64,000 nucleotides of DNA, taken from the NCBI RefSeq assembly GCF_018143015.1, contig NC_054756.1, forward strand, positions 18,559,361-18,623,360, given 5' to 3'. This stretch comes from Lytechinus variegatus (Eukaryota; Echinodermata; Echinoidea; Temnopleuroida; Toxopneustidae). Below are positions 63,844-64,000 of the stretch, in pieces; the first letter of the stretch is position 1, and each line of letters starts with the position of its first letter. Made by a program: the position numbers and the translations under genes. The notes beneath the pieces were generated by a model. It did no database searches and was not told the DNA's origin. It saw nothing but the letters and a program-made list of their open reading frames with translations.

Positions 63844-64000
63844 GTGATCGCGTCGTGGTCTAGTGGTTTTGACTCTCGCCTTTCAAACAGAAGGTCGTGG
63901 GTTCGAATCCTAGCCATGGCGTGTTTTCCTTCAGCAAGAAATTTATCCACACTGTGCTGCACTCGACCCAGGTGAGGTGGATGGGTACCGGTAGGATAAA
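63844..64000 (+). mobile_element. tRNA-derived SINE, cut by window end
   Basis: tggtctagtggttttgac (A-box) and gggttcgaatcctagcc (B-box), then the same body as 50453 (ttatccacactgtgctgcac). It is closer to the 50453 copy than to the 62891 copy. Confidence 0.75.

Noticed and set aside
63430-63975. A 181-codon Pro-rich open frame
   Set aside because: Translation of the minisatellite and SINE, with no start context.

Overview
The window looks like nuclear DNA of an invertebrate deuterostome, most likely a sea urchin. That assignment is inference: the DNA is AT-rich with short exons and long introns, it is dense with small TTAA-flanked and foldback elements and tRNA-derived SINEs, and it carries a calcium-binding EGF/kringle gene. 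There is no sign of bacterial organisation. All exon calls come from reading splice sites and reading-frame phase by eye.

Three host genes can be built with consistent phase. Gene A (+, 4212-30105) has seven exons and encodes 495 residues. It is an unrecognised, Ser/Gly/Asn-rich intracellular-looking protein with a short charged helix and a Lys-rich tail. Gene B (-, 38192-35442) has two exons and encodes a 309-residue sulfotransferase-like enzyme. Gene C (-, 60373-43348) has 24 exons and encodes a secreted 910-residue protein: signal peptide, a Cys-rich N-terminal segment built from micro-exons, 13 EGF-like domains and 3 kringles. Almost every intron of gene C is phase 1, and the coding length closes exactly to a stop codon.

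Layout: 1-4.2 kb is the upstream flank of gene A with two TTAA elements. 4.2-30.1 kb is gene A, with introns full of TTAA elements, a hAT-like foldback, nested insertions and a retrocopy. 30-35 kb is intergenic with hairpin elements. 35.4-38.2 kb is gene B, whose intron holds a tandem pair of inverted-repeat units. 38.4-43.3 kb is intergenic, with a TTAA element, an AT microsatellite and a 35-bp minisatellite. 43.3-60.4 kb is gene C, with decayed EGF exons, a young 990-bp tandem duplication that made a chimeric EGF exon, and a 0.9-kb foldback. 60.4-64 kb is intergenic, with a pyrimidine-rich minisatellite holding two SINE copies.

The most interesting parts are gene C (architecture, exon birth and death, intra-exon unequal crossover), the layered insertions at 17.5-19.4 kb, and the family of short hairpin elements whose arms differ but whose centre keeps a similar ATTGG-containing core. 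Apart from the adjacency of coding exons, nothing in the window shows the three genes acting together.
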